Source: Oscarella lobularis (Eukaryota > Porifera > Homoscleromorpha > Homosclerophorida > Oscarellidae). Taken from it: a stretch of DNA of 64,000 bases. Shown in pieces: positions 1 through 10,170 of the stretch. The translations under genes were made by a program, and so were the position numbers. Where the stretch lies: NCBI RefSeq assembly GCF_947507565.1, contig NC_089180.1, forward strand, positions 1,612,001 through 1,676,000. Reading direction: 5' to 3'. The stretch's first letter is position 1; each line of letters starts with the position of its first letter. Under the pieces are notes generated by a model. The model was given only the letters and a program-made list of their open reading frames with translations. It had not been told where the DNA came from and made no database searches.

Positions 1-56
1 ATAAGGTATCAGTTTATTTTTAATTTTAGGATTATTTTTTACTCTCTTTTTATCTA

Positions 57-790
57 GGGGAATTCACTTGGAAGGAGGAGAAGAGGACAAGGGACACGCG
101 TAGGGGCAAGTGGGGGAAGACTATCTATGGGTACAGAGTTATTTTGCATTTGTTTATCACACCTTATTTCTTTTATTTAGGAACACTCAACGGGATGGAA
201 CGAGGATGCAAGAGAAGGGCAAAGGACACGTACAGGGAAGGAAAAGGGTCGACAAGGACGAAGGGAGGGACGTGGGGGAAGGCTATCGACAGGTACAGAA
301 TTATTTAACATTTGTTTTTCACATCTAATTATTGTTCTCTAGGGGCATTCAAATAGAAGGACGAGGAGAGGGACAGGACGCGCGAAGGGGAAGGAGCGAA
401 TATCAATCGAAAAGAGAAGGGGACAAGGGAAGGATTTTAGGTATGCGATATAGGTTTTATTTTAATCTTTGGAATTATTTCTAATTATTTCTCTAGGGGC
501 ATTCCAATAGAAGGACGAGGAGAGGGACAGGACGCGCGAAGGGGAAGGAGCGGGTATCAATCGAAAAGAGAAGGGGACAAGGGAAGGATTTTAGGTATGC
601 GATATAGGTTTTATTTTTATCTTTGGAATTATTTCTAATTATTTTTCTCTAGGGGCGTTCAAATAGAGGGACGAGGAGAGGGACAAGATGCGCGAAGGGG
701 AAGGAGCGAGGATCAATCGAGAAGAGAAGGGGACAAGGGAAGGATTTTAGGTATGCAATATAGGTTTTATTTTTATCTTTGGGTTAGAAG
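57..790. repeat. Tandem repeat of about 155 bp, intronic
   Basis: Two divergent copies (about 57-180 and 181-342) are followed by three close copies starting at 343, 497 and 653. Each copy is purine-rich and ends in a pyrimidine tract plus TCTAG, like a 3' splice site. The three close copies also contain TTTTAGGTATGC, an acceptor placed directly against a donor. The repeat lies just upstream of talin exons and probably sits in a talin intron. I see no convincing coding sequence in it; the 72-codon frame at 110-328 runs through repeat sequence. Confidence 0.85.
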
Positions 791-899
791 GTAGGCCCAA
801 AGTTAGGAATCGTTATTACTCCTTATATTTTGATCGTATAGAGCTGGGACCGGTACCTTTAAATAGGAAATTTAATAAGCCGATCTCGTTTCCGTGCAG

Positions 900-2208
900 A
901 AGACGGCCGCTTCCGGGAAATTGCTTCCTTTGCCGGGAGAAACGGTGAGACAATAAATAATGTCTAGGGCTCTATATATAGAGAGATACTTGTCTATTTT
1001 TTAGGCGGAGGCATGTGCCCTGGAATTGGGTGCTACATCGAAAACAGTTGGTGCTTCAATGGCTCAGTTACTGATAGCTGCAGCTCAGGTTAGTACTGGT
1101 ACACGTCATATATATTCCACTCTAATAATCTTCGTGTCAGGGAAATGAGAACTATACTGGAATCGCGGCACGTGACACGGCCAATGCTCTCAGACTTCTT
1201 ACTGTTCGTGGCGTTGCCGCGGCAACCGATGATCGCAGTGCGCAAGAGCAGATCGTCGCCACGGCAATTCAAGTCATGCGTCATTCGCGTCATCTCATTG
1301 ACGAAGCGCAAAGAAAGCGATTGCTTCGCCACGGAACCCGGAAAATCAATCTCGTCTCGCTCAAAGCCGTTTCCCAGGCATTGAATCAAGTCATCAATTG
1401 TCTTCCCGGACAACGAGACGTCGATACGGCGATCAAAGAAATCGCCGCCGCTAGCGTTGCCCTGACGACGGGGCAATATCCGCCGGCGGGTGATATGTCG
1501 TTTCAGGACGTTCAAACGTCGTTGAGCGTCAGCGCGGCGGTGGCGAATTCGCGCGGGACGCACATGCAATTGGCGCAAGCGTCGAAGAAATTCGCCGGAA
1601 AATGCAATGTTCACTCACGACTCATGCTAGCTGGACTATCGAAGGTAAGGGGGAGAGAGACTGATAGAGTGAGGGGAAACGATGGGGGTTTCTAGGAAAA
1701 GGCTGCGCGGAATGAAATCGTTGGCTATTTGAGATCCGTCTCTATGTCGTCGAGTAAATTGCTACTTGGCGCCAAAGCGCTCTCAGCTGATCCCAACGCG
1801 CCAAACGTGAAAAACAATTTGGCTGCGGCGGCGGCGAGGTAAAGGGGCCAAACAAAAGGGGCTGGGGTCTTTGTAAATTTGTTTTTGTTTTCTTTTGCAG
1901 AGGTGTTACAGATGCTATCAATGCGCTCCTGACTGTGTGCACGGCCGCGGCGCCGGGACAACGCGAATGCGACAATGCGCTTACAATGGGCGCCTGGTTG
2001 CAAAATCCAGTCGAACCGGTCAACGATAGCACGTACTTCGCGTACGTCGACAGTTCTTATCCCCTATAGAGAGATTGACTCTCTATATATGCGGCAAGAA
2101 ATCGAGGCTCAGGAGCAAATCTTGCGCAAGCGGCGTGAATTGGAAGAGGCGATGAAGCGATTGAAGAGAATCCGTCGCAATAAATACCAACAGGAAGAAG
2201 GGGACTAA
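900..2208 (+). CDS. TLN: Talin, rod segment plus C-terminal tail (partial, internally shortened)
   Basis: Talin links integrins to actin at the membrane. Exons with clean GT-AG borders lie at 900-944, 1005-1088, 1141-1644, 1696-1838 and 1901-about 2040. They spell the LPGET and GNENYTGIAARD segments, then NCLPGQRDVD, SMSSSKLLLGAKALS and APGQRECDNAL, all in the order of animal talin rod bundles around R9-R10. At 2085-2208, in a different frame, is the talin extreme C-terminus (IEAQEQILRKRRELEEA, ending in TAA). Several hundred residues that normally separate these two parts (later rod bundles and most of the I/LWEQ actin-binding module) are absent. The joint at about 2045-2085 shifts frame, and I see no good intron there. 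The N-terminal FERM head would lie left of the window. This is either a truncated paralog or a collapsed locus. Family identity is firm; gene integrity is not. Confidence 0.85.
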
Positions 2209-2456
2209 GCTATTAAGTGATCACTGCTCAGGATTTTTAAGAATTCTTCTTGTGTTTTTGTCTGTTGTTCGAAGCTAGATGGAATGAACGCAATTGTGCT
2301 TTCATTTTTGTAAGCTAACCAGCTTTCAAATTTTTCTAAAAATCCTGGTAGAAGGTAAGTTCTTCTAGCCAGAAAAAATGGTAGATATACGCTATCTGCC
2401 GTCCTCTGTCACAAGGCGCAATGTTCCGGATTTAATAGGGTAAACGGCTATAAATG
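2209..2456 (+). other. Talin 3' flank, no gene seen
   Basis: AT-rich sequence after the talin stop codon, probably 3' UTR and spacer. I see no coding exon in it. Confidence 0.4.
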
Positions 2457-2527
2457 CCCGGATTAGACGACCACCGCCCCCATTCTCCAAGATTTGGAAA
2501 ATGGGGGCGGTGGTCGTTTAATCCGGG
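2457..2527. repeat. Foldback inverted repeat (71 bp)
   Basis: The sequence opens with CCCGGATTAGACGACC and closes with its near-perfect complement ending TTTAATCCGGG. The two arms are about 35 nt with two or three mismatches, and there is essentially no loop. The centre is CTCCAAGATTTGGAAAATGG. The arms are GC-rich (CCACCGCCCCCATT). It may be a foldback MITE or a cruciform-prone hairpin; no flanking target duplication was established. Confidence 0.85.
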
Positions 2528-2539
2528 AGCTTAGAACAG

Positions 2540-3103
2540 TCATATACGTGGGAGCAGTGGGAGGGCAAGAGCTGAGCGCAAGAGTATGCTTCAAACACGA
2601 AACACGTGGCACAAATTTTATTGACAAAAATCAAGACCTGGCAATTGCAAGCTTGGTAGGAAAAAGTTCGATTGCCGAAGTCGTCGCGCTGAGACATAAA
2701 CTTTATATCGCCGGACGACGTGTTGACGACTGCTCGTCCGCGGTTCGGTTGTTTGACGATGCGGATCGCATCGCCGGTCAGCGTTTCTTCGTGATCGGAG
2801 AAGCTGCGTAGCACGGGTATCGTAACGTTCTCGTCCTCTGAACGTCGTCTTGGTCGGGTCAAAGATAGGAGCGTCGTTTACGTGAATGAGACTGACTTCG
2901 GTTCGACGCACTTGGAAGCTCGCTCCGAACGAATCGAGATCTTGAACATTAGTCACGTTGACGTGCAGACTGCAAAGAACGAGATCGTAGTCTTTCACCG
3001 GACGCACGTTTCTCAATGTCAACTCCTCGGAATCGACGTCGTCGCTGTACAAGCGAACGTTATCATTGACGTCGAGAATTTCCATTCCGCGATCCTGTAT
3101 CAA
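2540..3103 (-). pseudogene. Cadherin-like / tandem-95 type extracellular repeat fragment, frame-broken
   Basis: Read leftward from 3103, one frame gives an extracellular-type segment ending in VSLIHVNDAPIFDP at about 2850. A second frame, starting near 2862, continues with EDENVTIPVLRSFSD, TGDAIRIVKQPNRGRAV and FGNRTFSYQAC. The VNDAP linker, the E-D-x-x-V-T-I start and the G-N-x-T-F-S-Y end are the signature of cadherin-like tandem repeats found in large extracellular matrix or adhesion proteins. One repeat border and one repeat body are therefore visible, but in different frames, with no clear intron between them. There is no start, signal peptide or membrane segment. I read it as a fragment or pseudogene; a missed short intron is the alternative. 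Confidence 0.5.
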
Positions 3104-3139
3104 CGCTCACGTTCTCCAATCCCACGTCGAGAGGAGTAA

Positions 3140-3732
3140 ACGACATGGTCACGTAATCTGATAGAACTCCCCCAATGAGTTTTAGTGACGGAATGACCCT
3201 AACACATGAGAAATAAAAGAGTAAATAATTAGTTATTATTATTTACTCTTCTAAAAAATACCTGGTAGATCTCCGATGGGTACTACACCTTCTCCCTTAC
3301 TCGCCGAATGTTCCAAAAATTCCCCTTGCTCAAAAAACTCCTCCCTTGGAAATGGAAAATTATCTACGAAAAATTCCCCCCAGTAGAAACGATAAGCGCG
3401 TAGTAAAACAATAGGAAAACCTTTTACAGCGTCACGCTCTACCCCAACCACGTAGTATACAACGTTCGCGTACGCGAGAATCGTAAAAACGACGCCGATT
3501 TCCCCTACGGGCCCCCAACTTCCACTGCGCGACGCGAACGGCCCCTCGAAACGCGCCTAAAACCTGATCGCGAAGCGCTCCAACGCTTAAACCCACGTAC
3601 GCAGCAAGAGGGAGCGATAGTAAAATCGTTCGAATGCGGGTGAGGCCCCGAAACCGAAACGTGCGCCACAAAATGACAGACAAACACGTAATTTACCGTT
3701 CGCGACAGCAGATCCCTTCTTGTTTTGCTCCC
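3140..3732. other. No recognisable gene
   Basis: A minus-strand frame at 3432-3683 has a short hydrophobic stretch and Arg-rich remainder. It matches no family I know and lacks splice support. The right edge is the target-site duplication CTCCC (3728-3732) of the LTR element. Confidence 0.3.
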
Positions 3733-3914
3733 TGTAGCCGTTCTAGTTGTTGATGTTGTCCGTTTGTCTGTATAGTCCGGGTCCTCTCTAGCCGGGCGAC
3801 CCCGTCAAGCATCTAATAAACAGGAGTACACCTCTTGCAAAATCCTAGTCAACCCAGCGTCCCACGCGTCACCGTCGATTTCCCCACAGTCACTCCTCCA
3901 GGCAACCGGCCACA
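3733..3914 (+). repeat. 5' LTR (182 bp)
   Basis: Starts TGTAGCCGTTCTAG and ends CCGGCCACA. It contains AATAAA at about 3815, a likely polyadenylation signal. It matches the 3' LTR closely over its whole length. Confidence 0.9.
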
Positions 3915-3917
3915 ACT

Positions 3918-3933
3918 TGGTGGAGAATCCGGG
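3918..3933 (+). other. Putative primer-binding site
   Basis: TGGTGGAGAATCCGGG starts three bases after the left LTR. It begins with TGG, as expected for pairing with a tRNA 3' CCA end. The tRNA was not identified. Confidence 0.5.
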
Positions 3934-4222
3934 TAGTCGGATTTCACGGGGAACGCGATCGTCCATCGCCGTCGTCGGCGCGCTGGATCGTTCGTTTTTG
4001 ATTCTGGCTGGACCGGGTCGAAGCGACGATCACCCGGGCAGCTCGTCGTCGACGCGCGTGTGGCGAAAGCGCCTCGCCCGACTACCCGCGCGGTCTTGGT
4101 TCGAATCGGCCGTTGTCAGGGGGGAGTGGCCGGTGACGTCGTGGGAGCAAGCCTGTGTGATTGGTCGGCGGAGAGGCACCTGGTGCCACGAGGCAGCACA
4201 CAATCGCACACACGACCGAAGG

Positions 4223-4939
4223 ATGCCCCCGAAGCGAAAGACGACGAAAGCAAAGAAGCCCGCCGCGCCGTTGCATGCGACACGAACGCCGAAGTCGACG
4301 ACGCCCGGACAACGAAGGCGCGGCGCGTTGCACGCATCTCAACGACGCGCAACGACGCCAACGGCGTTATTTCAACTCGCGACGCCTGCGACGCCGCAAA
4401 CTCCGGCCGCACGACGACGGATCGACCGTTTGCTCGCACGCAAGCGGCGTTTGCTATCGCCGACGACACGGGCTCGACTCGCGACGCCAGCCGGAATTCC
4501 CACGCCACACGCGGAGGCGTTCGATACGTCAACGGACGAATCGCCGGATCGTCAGCCATCGGCGCGACGCGTCGACTATACGCGCGCTCTCGAGAAATTC
4601 TTCGGGTACAACTACGAAGAACTCAACAATTGGCTTTATCAGCTCGAAGCGATCGCCGACGCCGATCGATGGAACGCGCACGACCGTCTGAGGAACGCGC
4701 GGATTCATCTAAGTGGGCGCGCACGCGTCGAGGCCTCCGCGTTCGAAAGGAAGTTGGAGAAGCGCGGCGAGCAGTTAACCTGGAAGAAATTTGTGGCTTT
4801 CTTGAAGCGCAAATTCGGTCCTGCAGATCCACACGTCCATTATACGGAACGCCTCATCGCCTGTCAACAGGGACCGCGCGAGGACGTCGACGACGCCAGC
4901 GTTCTATATTGCCCTTCCATGGGTAACGTTTATTTTTGA
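4223..4939 (+). CDS. Gag-like protein of the LTR element (truncated)
   Basis: The first ATG of the frame is at 4223; the frame is open further upstream without an ATG. About 238 residues. The first half is very basic and rich in Ala, Thr, Arg and Pro, starting MPPKRKTTKAKK. From about residue 120 there is a retrotransposon capsid-type region with FFGYNYEELNNWLYQLEAIA and WKKFVAFLKRKFG, as in Ty3/gypsy Gag. There is no CCHC zinc knuckle. Homology stops near GPREDVDD, and 15 unrelated residues follow before the stop, so an internal deletion probably removed the rest of gag and all of pol. The protein would form the capsid and package RNA if still functional. No restored sequence is given. Confidence 0.7.
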   Translation: MPPKRKTTKAKKPAAPLHATRTPKSTTPGQRRRGALHASQRRATTPTALFQLATPATPQTPAARRRIDRLLARKRRLLSPTTRARLATPAGIPTPHAEAFDTSTDESPDRQPSARRVDYTRALEKFFGYNYEELNNWLYQLEAIADADRWNAHDRLRNARIHLSGRARVEASAFERKLEKRGEQLTWKKFVAFLKRKFGPADPHVHYTERLIACQQGPREDVDDASVLYCPSMGNVYF

Positions 4940-5488
4940 CGGAAGTTGGCCCTCGCCTGCGACACCCAACATATCCATGACGATGGATGCAGATCGATGG
5001 ATCTCGAGGACGTTCGTCACACGACGGGAGCGAGCGCTGATTCGCCCCGCCGAAGGCTTTCCTGCCCTATTAATATGGGAATGTGGCGGCCTCGAGATGA
5101 AGTGATGCAGGGGTCGACAGATGAGTGGGTTCTCCCTTCGGCACACGCTATGTCGCGCGACGGCGTCGACCCCCATTGGCCAGGGGACAAAAGTGTTAAT
5201 TTTGTCGGTGGAGCAGAATCATCTGCTACTTCACGTCCGTTTCATGCCGGTGAGAATCCGGTCTCTTCTCCTTCATCGTCTACTTTCAACTCTACTACTG
5301 TTCATGGAGCTGGCCGACAGCGCACTCGCCGCGCCAACGCTGGAAGAGCTCCCGTACGCTTTCAAGACCCGAACTGGTCCACGTGAACGCGTGGCGCTTC
5401 GTTGCGACGTACACTGGTTCGTGGTTTGTTTTTCGTGTTTGTATGTTAGAGGCCCCAGTTTAGTTCCCGAGGGCGCTCACCTTCTCGA
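4940..5488 (+). other. Internal region of LTR element after gag, no domain seen
   Basis: Plus-strand frames at 4946-5386 and 5121-5546 are open, but neither shows a pol or envelope motif I recognise. This is probably the remnant 3' part of the parental element after deletion. Confidence 0.4.
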
Positions 5489-5503
5489 GGAAAGGGGGGT
5501 AGT
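5489..5503 (+). other. Polypurine tract
   Basis: GAGGAAAGGGGGGTAGT directly precedes the 3' LTR start at 5504. This is the expected place for plus-strand priming. Confidence 0.65.
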
Positions 5504-5689
5504 TGTAGCCGTTCTAGTTGTTGATGTTGTCCGTTTGTCTGTATAGTCCGGGTCCTCTCTTGAGATCCGGGCGACCCCGTCAAGCATCTAATAAACAGGA
5601 GTACACTTCTTGCAAAATCCTAGTCAACCCAGCGTCCCACGCGTCACCGTCGATTTCCCCACAGTCACTCCTCCAGGCAACCGGCCACA
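5504..5689 (+). repeat. 3' LTR (186 bp)
   Basis: Same ends as the left repeat (TGTAGCC...GGCCACA). It differs by a small insertion near 5556-5562 and a few substitutions. It is followed by the target duplication CTCCC. Confidence 0.9.
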
Positions 5690-5694
5690 CTCCC

Positions 5695-6480
5695 TTCGCT
5701 CCGTTTGGAGCCGTTCTGACGATGACTGAAAAGACACCACCCCGTATACACGCAACCCCGGATAACCGCCGCGAAAAACCTACACGAAACATGCAAAGAA
5801 TGCTTCCTGCATTGCCGAATACCTACAACACTATTCCCTCATCACCATACATGGCATAGAATGCGGTGGTAAAGCTCGGAGAAGTGAGAACGCCGGTATG
5901 CCGAAAAACACGATTTTATGACGTCAGACCTCAAATATGCTCACCGGACCCTACATCCAAATTAAACGGCATAAAATTCTCTACAAAAACTCAGTAGAAC
6001 AATTGTCAATCCTCCTAATCTACTATATGGGATTAGCGGTATAAGTTGACAAGTTCCGAAAACACGAATTTATTAATAATAAATTGAGATTACATCCAAT
6101 GACACCACCCCACGAGTCTTAGATAGAGCTCCACAAGCGCTTTCGAATGATATATAACACAACCGTAACAGACCAAACGGCACGTTAATCCTGGGACTTA
6201 TTGATTTTGAGCGGTTTTCAGAAAACTGTAATCATGCACAGTTTTGTAGGAATGCACCTAAAATGCACCTAAAATGCACTTTCGAGCCGAGCTTCCCGTC
6301 CCCGGTGATCAAAATGCGCATTGAAAAAATAAAACGATTGCCGCGACAATTCCCTAATAATAAATCTCCCCCACGTGACTATTCGAGGCAATAACGACGA
6401 CCAGAACTTCGTTCCGGGATCGTCAGCCAAAAGACTCCCGAATCAATTATTTCCCAAACGGTTTTATCGTAGAATATCGG
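5695..6480. other. No gene seen
   Basis: Mixed AT-rich sequence. A short direct repeat (AATGCACCTA, twice, plus a partial copy) lies at about 6250-6280. No exon with family similarity was found. Confidence 0.3.
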
Positions 6481-6481
6481 G

Positions 6482-6860
6482 TTAATTAAATTCTCCGCGA
6501 TTTTTCCCGTCGTCCCGACGGTCCCGACACTCGTTCCGACCGACGCCGTAGCGCGCGTATTCCGCGCCGAGACCCTCGGCTATTTCGGCCACTTGATGCT
6601 TTAGGGGCTCTAGGGGCTCTTGAAGTCCGAAAATAGTTGGTTGTTGCTCGCTGAGAAATCGCGTCTTCGCCGTCGCGCGACGTGTCGTATCCAACGTTGA
6701 TACGACTGTATGAGGCTCGGAAGCCTATGTAGAAGTCATAGTCGATCCCCTCGGATAAGGCGTACATGTTGTCCACAAGACACGTGGTCTTCATTTTAAC
6801 ATTTTGATATCTAAAGCTGAGATGAAAGCGTCTTTGAGTTTGAGAGAAGCTGCTGGTCAT
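6482..6860 (-). CDS. Unrecognised minus-strand open frame(s)
   Basis: One frame (6486-6860) gives 124 residues. It has a non-random first half (KTTCLVDNMYALSEGIDYDF) and an Arg/Ser-rich second half. An overlapping frame (6482-6694) gives a more protein-like second half (EPLEPLKHQVAEIAEGLGAE). A frame break or small intron near 6690 could join the good halves. I recognise no family. It lies downstream of CDC14 on the same strand but has no visible link to it. Confidence 0.25.
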
Positions 6861-6965
6861 CTCATCTGCCAGGTGAATATAGCAATAAATGATCTATCTG
6901 TTGACATGGAAGCAATGGAGAGATTGCAAAACAGTGGTGCCATTGACACTTTTTTTAGAAAATAA
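6822..6965 (+). CDS. Small open frame of 47 codons, unknown
   Basis: ATG at 6822, TAA at 6963. The start is MKASLSLREAAGHLICQV and the end GAIDTFFRK. Composition is protein-like (amphipathic helix, Leu/Ala/Glu-rich). It partly overlaps the minus-strand frame at 6486-6860. It could be an orphan exon; no family was recognised. Confidence 0.2.
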   Translation: MKASLSLREAAGHLICQVNIAINDLSVDMEAMERLQNSGAIDTFFRK

Positions 6966-7097
6966 TACATGTTATGTAAAAAAATGCAGCAACGATACAT
7001 ATTATCGGTTACCCTACCCTAATCCAGGAGAGCGCACTCTGAAACAATGCGACGCTTTCATTTTGAGCAGACTGTCGCCTTGCGACGGCTCGTCCTT

Positions 7098-9108
7098 TCA
7101 AACTTCAGTCTGAGAAGAGAAGAGACAATAAAAGACCTCGCCCCCACATCCCGTTACGGCTGTTTTATCGTTACCGTAGAGGATTTCCCCTTCTCGTCTC
7201 AGCCACGCCTGTTTCCTGAATGAAAAATCCCCCACAATTAAACCAAGTTATTCTCAATCGAGCCCACTTACTCGGCCACATAGTATTGCTGCGGTCCGAT
7301 GACCGAACCGGGCCGACATAATCTGCACCGAACGTCGCCATAGAAACAATAAACAGAAGAGAGATACATGTGGGGATTTACCTTATCCAAGCAATTGCCT
7401 CCGCTGCGGTGAAGCGATAGAGTACCACGCAATCAACGTGGCCGGTACGCCCCAAGCCCGCTACAAAGAAAGGGAGGCTTGGAACAGCAAAAAACCGCAA
7501 AAAGAACCGGAAATACCTTTGCAGTGAACAGCAATCGCCCCTTTCGCATTTTCGGCAATAGAAAGAAATGTCCTTTATAAAAAACAACATTTTTTATCGC
7601 GTGCGTATCGACAATCGTTTTCTCCTACTTGAGAATCGTGTTATCCGGCGTACTTCCGTCGACGAAATAGAGATCGTGATGATCGAAGTTCGCCTCGCGA
7701 AATCGCTTCGCTTCGTACATTTTTCGGTTCAGTCGAACGACGCACGTCACGTTGTGTCGTCGAAAGTAATCGAAACACGTATCGGGGGCGTGACGCGGAT
7801 AGCCTATGGGACACGCGAATCGCACGCGTATATACGCGCATTTTACCGGCGTAGATTCGAAAAACGCGTACCGTTATCGACGTGCATTTTACTGTGCGAA
7901 CCGCTGAACGCGAGAAATTTGCCCGGTACGATCCAATTAAAGTCCCCGTTCTCGACGCGCTGATTCGAATCGGCATGGGCGAAACGATAATAAGCAAAGC
8001 CGTGCAAACAAAAGATAACACGCATACCTCGTAGTGTTCGTACTCGGCCACGTCGAAATCGTCCAAGTCTAAAAACTTGTTCTCGATCGCCTAGAGAGGA
8101 GAGAGAGAGGGGGCGGAGTCATTTCGCGTCGTTGCGCGCGCGCGATTCTTACCTTGTGGAGACCGCTAAACACGTCGTGGAGGCTCAAGTGGAACGTGCA
8201 GCTTCCGCACGACGCGTCCCTATAAACATCGAATAAAAACAATGAACGCTCCCGCTGATTTCAGCGCGGCGACAGCGCCGGCACGTGCAAAACGATCCGT
8301 TTACGTAATGAGGACATTCTGTACGAGCGACGAACGACGAAAAATTTCCATGCGTTTTGTCGTACCTGAATGGCAAATAAGGCGGCTGGCCCGAGGTCAG
8401 CGAAGCGAACACCTCTTCGGGCGATTTCCGATGATAGATTATCTAAAAGAAACAGCACGTAGACGTCTCAGAGTACGATAGCTCCGCTCGTAGAGGAGAG
8501 GAGACGATACTGCGCCTCTGTGTTGATGCGGAGGGGGAGAGAGACCGGGCGTCTCGAGATCGATTACGTAAGCGGACGGACAGATTTTTTTTCGATTTTT
8601 TTTCTTGGCGAGTCGCCAGACTTACCGCGTACGCACCGACGAGATAGGCAGCGTTCGCTCGCTTTCGGTTGTTGTCGTACGACGTGTAATGGACGATCTT
8701 CTTCTTCGTTAACGCGCTCGACTGAAAAAAAAAAGCAGAGGCCATTCGAACGCGTCCATCTGACGAAGATGTATTTACCTTGAGTTTCTTGTTGAGTTTC
8801 CAGCAGTAGCGATAGAGCATTGCCAGATTTAGAGGGCCGAAATCGGCGTAAAAGCTGTGGGGGAGACGTGTCGGGCTTCGCGAACCCGGTTCGACCGTTT
8901 CCCCGCTTACTTTTCGTCGTCGATGTTGAAGTAGTGTACGGAAGGCGTACTACGCGGACAAGTGCGAAGCGTCGCGAAGTAGAGGCGATCTGACGAACGA
9001 TCGGGGATTATTCGCGTGGGATGTGCCCCTCTCTTTCGTTTCCTTACCCTTGATCACTTCGCATTCGTTCGTCGACGGCTCTCTGTCGATGCTCACGCTC
9101 GAAGTCAT
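7098..9108 (-). CDS. CDC14: CDC14 dual-specificity phosphatase
   Basis: CDC14 removes phosphate from Ser-Pro sites and acts in mitosis, cytokinesis and cilia. Thirteen short exons run from ATG at 9108 to TGA at 7098 with GT-AG introns. In order I see [119 protein letters not shown] (the CX5R loop with its catalytic Cys) and [11 protein letters not shown]. This covers the two tandem phosphatase-like domains in full. After VIGPQQ the tail is only about 40 residues, much shorter than in vertebrates. Just after GRTG the usual TLIACY stretch is out of frame (see findings). It shares its upstream region with a gene on the other strand. Confidence 0.93.
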
Positions 9109-9320
9109 GATTGGCGGTCTGACAGTTTACTGAACATTCGCAGCGAACGACGGAACGTCTTCTAGACGAGCGGTTGCCACTAGAGTCGACCCGCCTCCCT
9201 TGGGGAATCGCCTAGACGACGCCTATTGGTCTAAGCGAATGACGTAGTAATTAGATAGGCACAAATCCGGGTCGCGATTTATACGGGCTGCTCCAGTGTT
9301 TCTATAGCGATACGTCCAAC
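9109..9320. promoter_or_regulatory. Bidirectional promoter region
   Basis: 212 bp separates the CDC14 start (minus) from the ATG of an unknown gene at 9321 (plus). No TATA box was identified with confidence. The arrangement implies a shared promoter. Confidence 0.5.
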
Positions 9321-9763
9321 ATGGCTACCACAATAACGAAAACGATCGAAAAGCCGCGAGTTCAACCGAATCGGACTCACGACTACCTTTATGGTAAGCC
9401 AAATGATAATGCGAACACGTACGATTGTCACGTTGTCGCCTTAAGACCCGCATTTCACCGTTTCGAGCGCGCGCGATCACGTCCGCGAGACTTTCAAGGC
9501 TCAAACGTCGATGAATGGCATCGTAAGTGACTTACAAGACTCGCTGCTGCCTTCCTGCGTCGAAAGCGAAGGCTTCGTTCGTGACAGAAACGCGTACCGA
9601 ATTTCTCGACGATGTTCAGCGAGCTACGTCACTATCCGCGCGCGACGATTCAACTCGATCGCACCGATCCCCTTCCGAACTTCGTATCGCGTCAGTGGCA
9701 CGGTTATCACGATCAGAGACAAGCGACGCTGGAACGATGCAAAAAGTAATCAAAAAAAATTAA
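9321..9763 (+). CDS. Small unknown protein, divergent from CDC14
   Basis: ATG at 9321 gives MATTITKTIEKPRVQPNRTH. A donor GTAAGCC follows the first exon at 9393. Further coding-like sequence at about 9527-9763 ends in a Ser/Arg-rich tail (RDDSTRSHRSPSELRIAS). The middle exon borders are uncertain; AG sites are available near 9500 and 9538. The predicted product is roughly 100-140 residues, basic, with no signal peptide or membrane segment. The opening suggests an unfolded, protein-binding N-terminus. I do not recognise the family. Head-to-head placement with CDC14 suggests co-expression, which is inference only. Confidence 0.4.
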
Positions 9764-9829
9764 ATTCTATTGACGTTATGAAAATAAACAGTGTTGCTTC
9801 CGTTATGGATATAATTTTTTAAAAATATT

Positions 9830-10170
9830 GTATGTCACAATTTATGGATAAATATTTTTAATATTTTAGATTCAATTATGCTCCGAACGTTCATCTACCT
9901 CTCCCCCTTATGAAGTTCCCCCTTAGGCAGACATGAGTACAGTAGGATAACTCAAATTCGTTTGTACGTCACCAGGGATCATAGATAGATCATAAGCACT
10001 ACGATGGACGTGTAGTGTAGTACGTACTTATCCAAAGAACATTGTTTTTGAAACCACCAAGCGTACTCCCTTGAGTACTCTTACCTATGTGATAAGATTG
10101 CTTAGCCGTGCGTGTTTCCAGAGCTTTGAGTTTTTGGCTAAGAGCACATAATAAGTATTGCTGATTTTAG
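9830..10170. other. AT-rich spacer, no gene seen
   Basis: Low-complexity AT sequence then unremarkable spacer up to the acceptor TTTTAG at 10165-10170. No exon was recognised. Confidence 0.3.

Larger units (their letters stand above)
3733..5689 (+). mobile_element. Non-autonomous LTR retrotransposon (gag-only, Ty3/gypsy-like)
   Basis: Two nearly identical terminal repeats, 3733-3914 and 5504-5689, each start TGTAGCCG and end GGCCACA (TG...CA). They are flanked by the identical 5-bp direct repeat CTCCC at 3728-3732 and 5690-5694. A primer-binding-like site follows the left repeat, and a purine tract precedes the right one. The 1.6-kb interior holds a Gag-like frame but no protease, reverse transcriptase, RNase H or integrase motif. 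At under 2 kb it must rely on enzymes supplied elsewhere. The near-identity of the two repeats suggests fairly recent insertion. The only obvious difference is a few extra bases near 5556-5562 plus a few substitutions. Assignment to Ty3/gypsy rests only on the Gag style and is tentative. Confidence 0.9.

Noticed and set aside
4090-4110. tRNA B-box-like GGTTCGAATC inside the LTR element
   Set aside because: No A-box or cloverleaf could be formed around it.
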